From Clostridia bacterium (GTDB lineage Bacteria > UBA6262 > WVXT01 > JAUXBS01), in the NCBI GenBank assembly GCA_030619245.1, contig JAUXBS010000041.1:1-7968 (forward strand): a DNA stretch of 7,968 nt, in the 5' to 3' direction. Under the pieces are notes generated by a model. That model made no database searches. It was not told the origin of the DNA and saw only the letters and a program-made list of their open reading frames with translations. The stretch's first letter is position 1, and each line of letters opens with the position of its first letter. Shown piece after piece: positions 5,882-7,968 of this stretch. Both the position numbers and the translations under genes were made by a program.

Positions 5882-7681
5882 TTATTCCCATTCAACAAGG
5901 CCGAAACAGCCGCCGGGAAATTTCTTAAAGACACTCTTGCTGGAAATCAGGGTTACATATACGGAAGATGCTGTTGATTTGCACTTCTTGATCACTTTCT
6001 TGATAAGCTCATCCTTAGGCACTGGCCTGTCGGCAAGCTGCAGCAGTTCAATAAGGTAGTCCTTTGTATACGGAATACGCTTTAAACCCCATATCTTCAA
6101 TCCGTAATACCCGGGTGAAGTCCAGGTAAATATGTCCCTGTTGGCCCCCATCCTTGCGTGTACTCTAAAGGGGTCAAAGGGACTGTGTTCCGGAAACATT
6201 TCGTCCATTATCCTGGCTATTTCTTTGAAATGAGCAGGTTCCCCTATCTCCACAACAGCTCTTTCCACCATGCACTTTATGGTATATGCATCAAAATACT
6301 TCCAGCGTCTGAGCCCGAATTTGCCCGTTGAATCCCTTGCAATTGAACTGATTTCAAGGAATCTTCTCAACTTGCTCCTGCCTATTTTGAACTTCTTGAA
6401 GAAATCTATTTTTTCAAAGAAAGACAGCAGGTCGTCCATGCTCTGCGGCACAGCTTTTTCAATCAGGTAATCCTTGGCAGTCCTTATTGTCTTAAGTAAA
6501 ACGTCACGGTCTTTTTCATGAAGGCCAACTATCTGACCGGTGAACTCAACAACGAAATCCCTGAAAATTGACTTGTTGTCAAAAAACACTATTGAAAGGA
6601 ATTCGTTTGCAAGGTCAACTTCAGCACTTTCATTGTCAATGGCGTATATTATTTGCAGCAGTTCGGATTTGTTCGCTACATTATGGTTATTCTTCATAAA
6701 GGGCAGCATTCCGGCGTTGAACAACTTCCTCATAGAAATAGCCAGGTGGTCGTCCTTCATGCTGTAAGTTTTGCTGCGGTCAACTATCTTTATCCAGTTA
6801 AACCTTCTTAGTTTATTTGTCGCATCTTTCTGGATTTGTCTTATCCTCTCGCGTGAAAGGCCGAATTGCCTGCCAAGTTCGGCAAGGGTCTCCCTCTTCC
6901 CGTCCCACAGGCCGTACCTGCTGCTGAGTATCCGCTCCTGTTGTGATGAGAGCTTTGACAGCATATGCCTGACCAGTATTTCCAGGTCATGGGGGCTTAT
7001 TACTGTACTTGAATCCTCGTTTATCTCCCCGTAATAGTCATTAAAATATTTTCCCAGTTTAACCACAATCTCAACAAGGCTCTTCTTACCGTAACCCTTC
7101 ATTTTCAGTAACCGGCGGGCACTGATATTTGACAGGTCACTAATCCTGTTTATATGAAGTATTTTAAGGGCATTCAGGTTTCTGGCTGACCAGTCAATGG
7201 ATTCAACCGGAACATTAAGCAGGTTTCCCGGCTCCCTTTTCATGTTGATGATTTTTAATAAAATATTAACCTCGTTCTGACAGGCAAGGCCGAGAACGCC
7301 GTTAGTCATGGAAATAATTTTATTCCTTACGGTCCCCTTCTCTGTTTTTCCCAGCTCACTCATAACAGGTTCCGACTCAAAATAACGCGTAATATCTTCC
7401 GATATCATGTTAATCACCCGCTCGCTGGGTGTACGGCCCAGCCCCTCAAGTTTAAGCGAACCAAATCTTTTAAAATTATTGAGGATATCCCCGGTATTGT
7501 TAAACCCGCTATCCCTGAAAACATTAATAACAGCCTCCGGCAAATGTATGTTTGTTACAGGGGTATTCAAGTAATCATCCAGAAGAGCCGGGTTACTTAT
7601 CAGGCTGTTCTTGTAATGATTTGCCAGCGGCAGTGAAAACACCGCCACGAACACAGGTATGGATATTTTTTCCTTGCTCAT
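5882..7681 (-). CDS. Sigma-region-4 / RNAP alpha-CTD / HARE-HTH hybrid DNA-binding protein
   Basis: A 599-residue cytoplasmic, probably DNA-binding transcription-related protein. Domains in order: a degenerate alpha-CTD/HhH-like unit (about 38-94, GFNNTGDIL then LEGLG); a well-kept alpha-CTD (about 157-213) with SARNLNALK and GYGKKSLVEI, so that R167, N170, G198, K200, S201 and E204 line up with E. coli alpha R265, N268, G296, K298, S299 and E302; an RpoD-like sigma region 4 (about 240-294) with LSRERIRQIQ, where R277, E278, R281 and Q282 match the residues reading the -35 box; a helical middle of unknown fold (about 300-400); and three winged-helix-like units (about 406-464, 466-532, 542-599), the second typical of HARE-HTH (EPAHFKEIARIM, then GYYGLKIW). 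Sigma regions 2 and 3 are absent, so it cannot melt promoters like a normal sigma factor. The ATG is set by GGAGG five bases upstream. HARE-HTH fused to alpha-CTD and sigma-like HTH is known in bacteria, mostly without a defined function. Confidence 0.85.
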   Translation of the reverse strand: MSKEKISIPVFVAVFSLPLANHYKNSLISNPALLDDYLNTPVTNIHLPEAVINVFRDSGFNNTGDILNNFKRFGSLKLEGLGRTPSERVINMISEDITRYFESEPVMSELGKTEKGTVRNKIISMTNGVLGLACQNEVNILLKIINMKREPGNLLNVPVESIDWSARNLNALKILHINRISDLSNISARRLLKMKGYGKKSLVEIVVKLGKYFNDYYGEINEDSSTVISPHDLEILVRHMLSKLSSQQERILSSRYGLWDGKRETLAELGRQFGLSRERIRQIQKDATNKLRRFNWIKIVDRSKTYSMKDDHLAISMRKLFNAGMLPFMKNNHNVANKSELLQIIYAIDNESAEVDLANEFLSIVFFDNKSIFRDFVVEFTGQIVGLHEKDRDVLLKTIRTAKDYLIEKAVPQSMDDLLSFFEKIDFFKKFKIGRSKLRRFLEISSIARDSTGKFGLRRWKYFDAYTIKCMVERAVVEIGEPAHFKEIARIMDEMFPEHSPFDPFRVHARMGANRDIFTWTSPGYYGLKIWGLKRIPYTKDYLIELLQLADRPVPKDELIKKVIKKCKSTASSVYVTLISSKSVFKKFPGGCFGLVEWE

Positions 7682-7686
7682 AATTG

Positions 7687-7691
7687 CCTCC
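7687..7691 (-). promoter_or_regulatory. Ribosome binding site of the hybrid regulator gene
   Basis: CCTCC on the (+) strand reads GGAGG on the (-) strand, five bases before the ATG at 7681-7679. It is the strongest Shine-Dalgarno sequence in the window and fixes the start. Confidence 0.82.
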
Positions 7692-7723
7692 GATTTTTAT
7701 TAAAAATAAGTTAAAACCTTTGG

Positions 7724-7752
7724 ATTATAGTATAACTTTATAATATTGTCAA
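7724..7752 (-). promoter_or_regulatory. Exact-consensus sigma70-type promoter of the hybrid regulator gene
   Basis: Read on the (-) strand, the -35 box is TTGACA (7752-7747), followed by a spacer of exactly 17 bases (7746-7730) and the -10 box TATAAT (7729-7724). Both hexamers match the housekeeping consensus perfectly. The expected transcription start is near 7717, giving a leader of about 36 bases. The DNA just upstream is very AT-rich, including eight T's on the (+) strand at 7769-7776, so a UP element is plausible. I see no operator-like palindrome over the boxes. Confidence 0.82.
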
Positions 7753-7828
7753 TAGTTTTCTTAATATATTTTTTTTCTTCTCCAAAAATGAGCGTGTAAT
7801 AATAGTTAGTTTATTGCATCATTGCGCC

Positions 7829-7968
7829 ATGGAACCCTTGTCAAAATCCAATAATTCTATCGGAGAATATGCCTTTGAAGATGTTCCCTGTAATGATTAT
7901 ACAATAAGCATATCAAGGAATGGTTATATAACCAAATCATCAGAGACAATAACAATTTCATATTTTGA
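7829..7968 (+). CDS. Possible start of a Cna-B/carboxypeptidase-regulatory-like protein, or a remnant (partial)
   Basis: An open frame from ATG 7829 runs off the right edge after 46 codons. Its translation includes GEYAFEDVPCNDYTIS, then RNGYI and an ITIS strand. This is the second half of the pattern seen in carboxypeptidase regulatory-like and Cna-B beta-sandwiches (G-x-Y-x-F-x-D-V-P-x-x-x-Y-x-I, then GY). These domains usually occur as repeats in secreted or surface proteins. The first half (the G-x-V and A-x-V strands) is missing upstream, there is no signal peptide, and no Shine-Dalgarno sequence precedes the ATG. It may therefore be a 5'-truncated remnant, or the real start may differ. 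The frame continues open upstream through AT-rich sequence that does not look coding. It points away from the hybrid regulator gene. Confidence 0.35.
   Translation, partial: MEPLSKSNNSIGEYAFEDVPCNDYTISISRNGYITKSSETITISYF

Noticed and set aside
5849..5898. Imperfect inverted repeat spanning the convergent stops (TTGTTG/CAACAA and GGAAT/ATTCC), a candidate bidirectional terminator
   Set aside because: The stem arms are short and separated by unequal unpaired stretches, the loop is long and no T-run follows on either strand. I see no convincing terminator for either gene.
5787..7034. Several (+) strand open frames of 66-90 codons opposite the regulator gene
   Set aside because: They lie antisense to a long gene with clear conserved domains, show no family motifs and are best explained as shadow frames.
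5882..7681. Calling the (-) strand gene a complete sigma70 factor
   Set aside because: Only region 4 is present. Sigma regions 2 and 3, needed for core binding and promoter melting, are not seen anywhere in the 599 residues.
7739..7744. TATAAT on the (+) strand as a -10 box for the rightmost partial frame
   Set aside because: The nearest -35-like hexamer (TTGGAT at 7720-7725) is only 13 bases away and the whole region is AT-rich, so the match is likely incidental to the (-) strand promoter.
1..7968. CRISPR array, tRNA/rRNA gene, insertion sequence or attachment site
   Set aside because: I saw no regularly spaced repeats, transposase motifs, terminal inverted repeats or tRNA-like cloverleaf sequences in reading both strands.

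Overview
The window looks like a chromosomal segment of a Gram-negative-type bacterium of moderate GC content. The case for an outer membrane rests on an HtrA/Do-type envelope protease with two PDZ domains and on two Wzy_C (O-antigen ligase/polymerase) membrane proteins in a row. The window holds no ribosomal or marker gene, so taxonomy cannot be fixed. The gene style (HtrA next to TPR-tailed O-antigen ligases, plus a HARE/sigma/alpha-CTD hybrid regulator) would suit an uncultivated phylum, but that is only an impression.

Layout. Bases 1-110 are the C-terminal tail of an upstream gene, probably a four-carbon acid sugar kinase. Then come four co-directional (+) genes: htrA-like protease (126-1664), Wzy_C protein with C-terminal TPR repeats (about 1690-3615), second Wzy_C protein with a beta-rich insertion in its large external loop (3643-5376), and a stand-alone PAS domain protein (5456-5860). 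The gaps are about 15, 25, 27 and 79 bases with no clear terminator, so at least the first four (+) genes are probably one transcription unit. The PAS gene converges with a (-) strand gene (5882-7681) whose stop lies 21 bases away.

That (-) strand gene is the most unusual item. Its 599-residue product strings together a degenerate alpha-CTD/HhH-like domain, a well-conserved RNA polymerase alpha C-terminal domain, an RpoD-like sigma region 4 helix-turn-helix, a helical middle and three tandem winged-helix (HARE-HTH-like) units. It lacks sigma regions 2 and 3. It is preceded by an exact-consensus promoter (TTGACA, 17 bases, TATAAT) and a strong ribosome binding site. The last 140 bases, on the (+) strand, carry an open frame that reads like the second half of a carboxypeptidase-regulatory/Cna-B-like beta-sandwich and runs off the end.

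How they may work together: the (+) genes suggest surface polysaccharide polymerisation or ligation combined with envelope protein quality control. The PAS protein may be a small sensor at the end of that unit or independent of it. The (-) gene is a transcription-related DNA-binding protein with no visible functional tie to the polysaccharide genes apart from adjacency.
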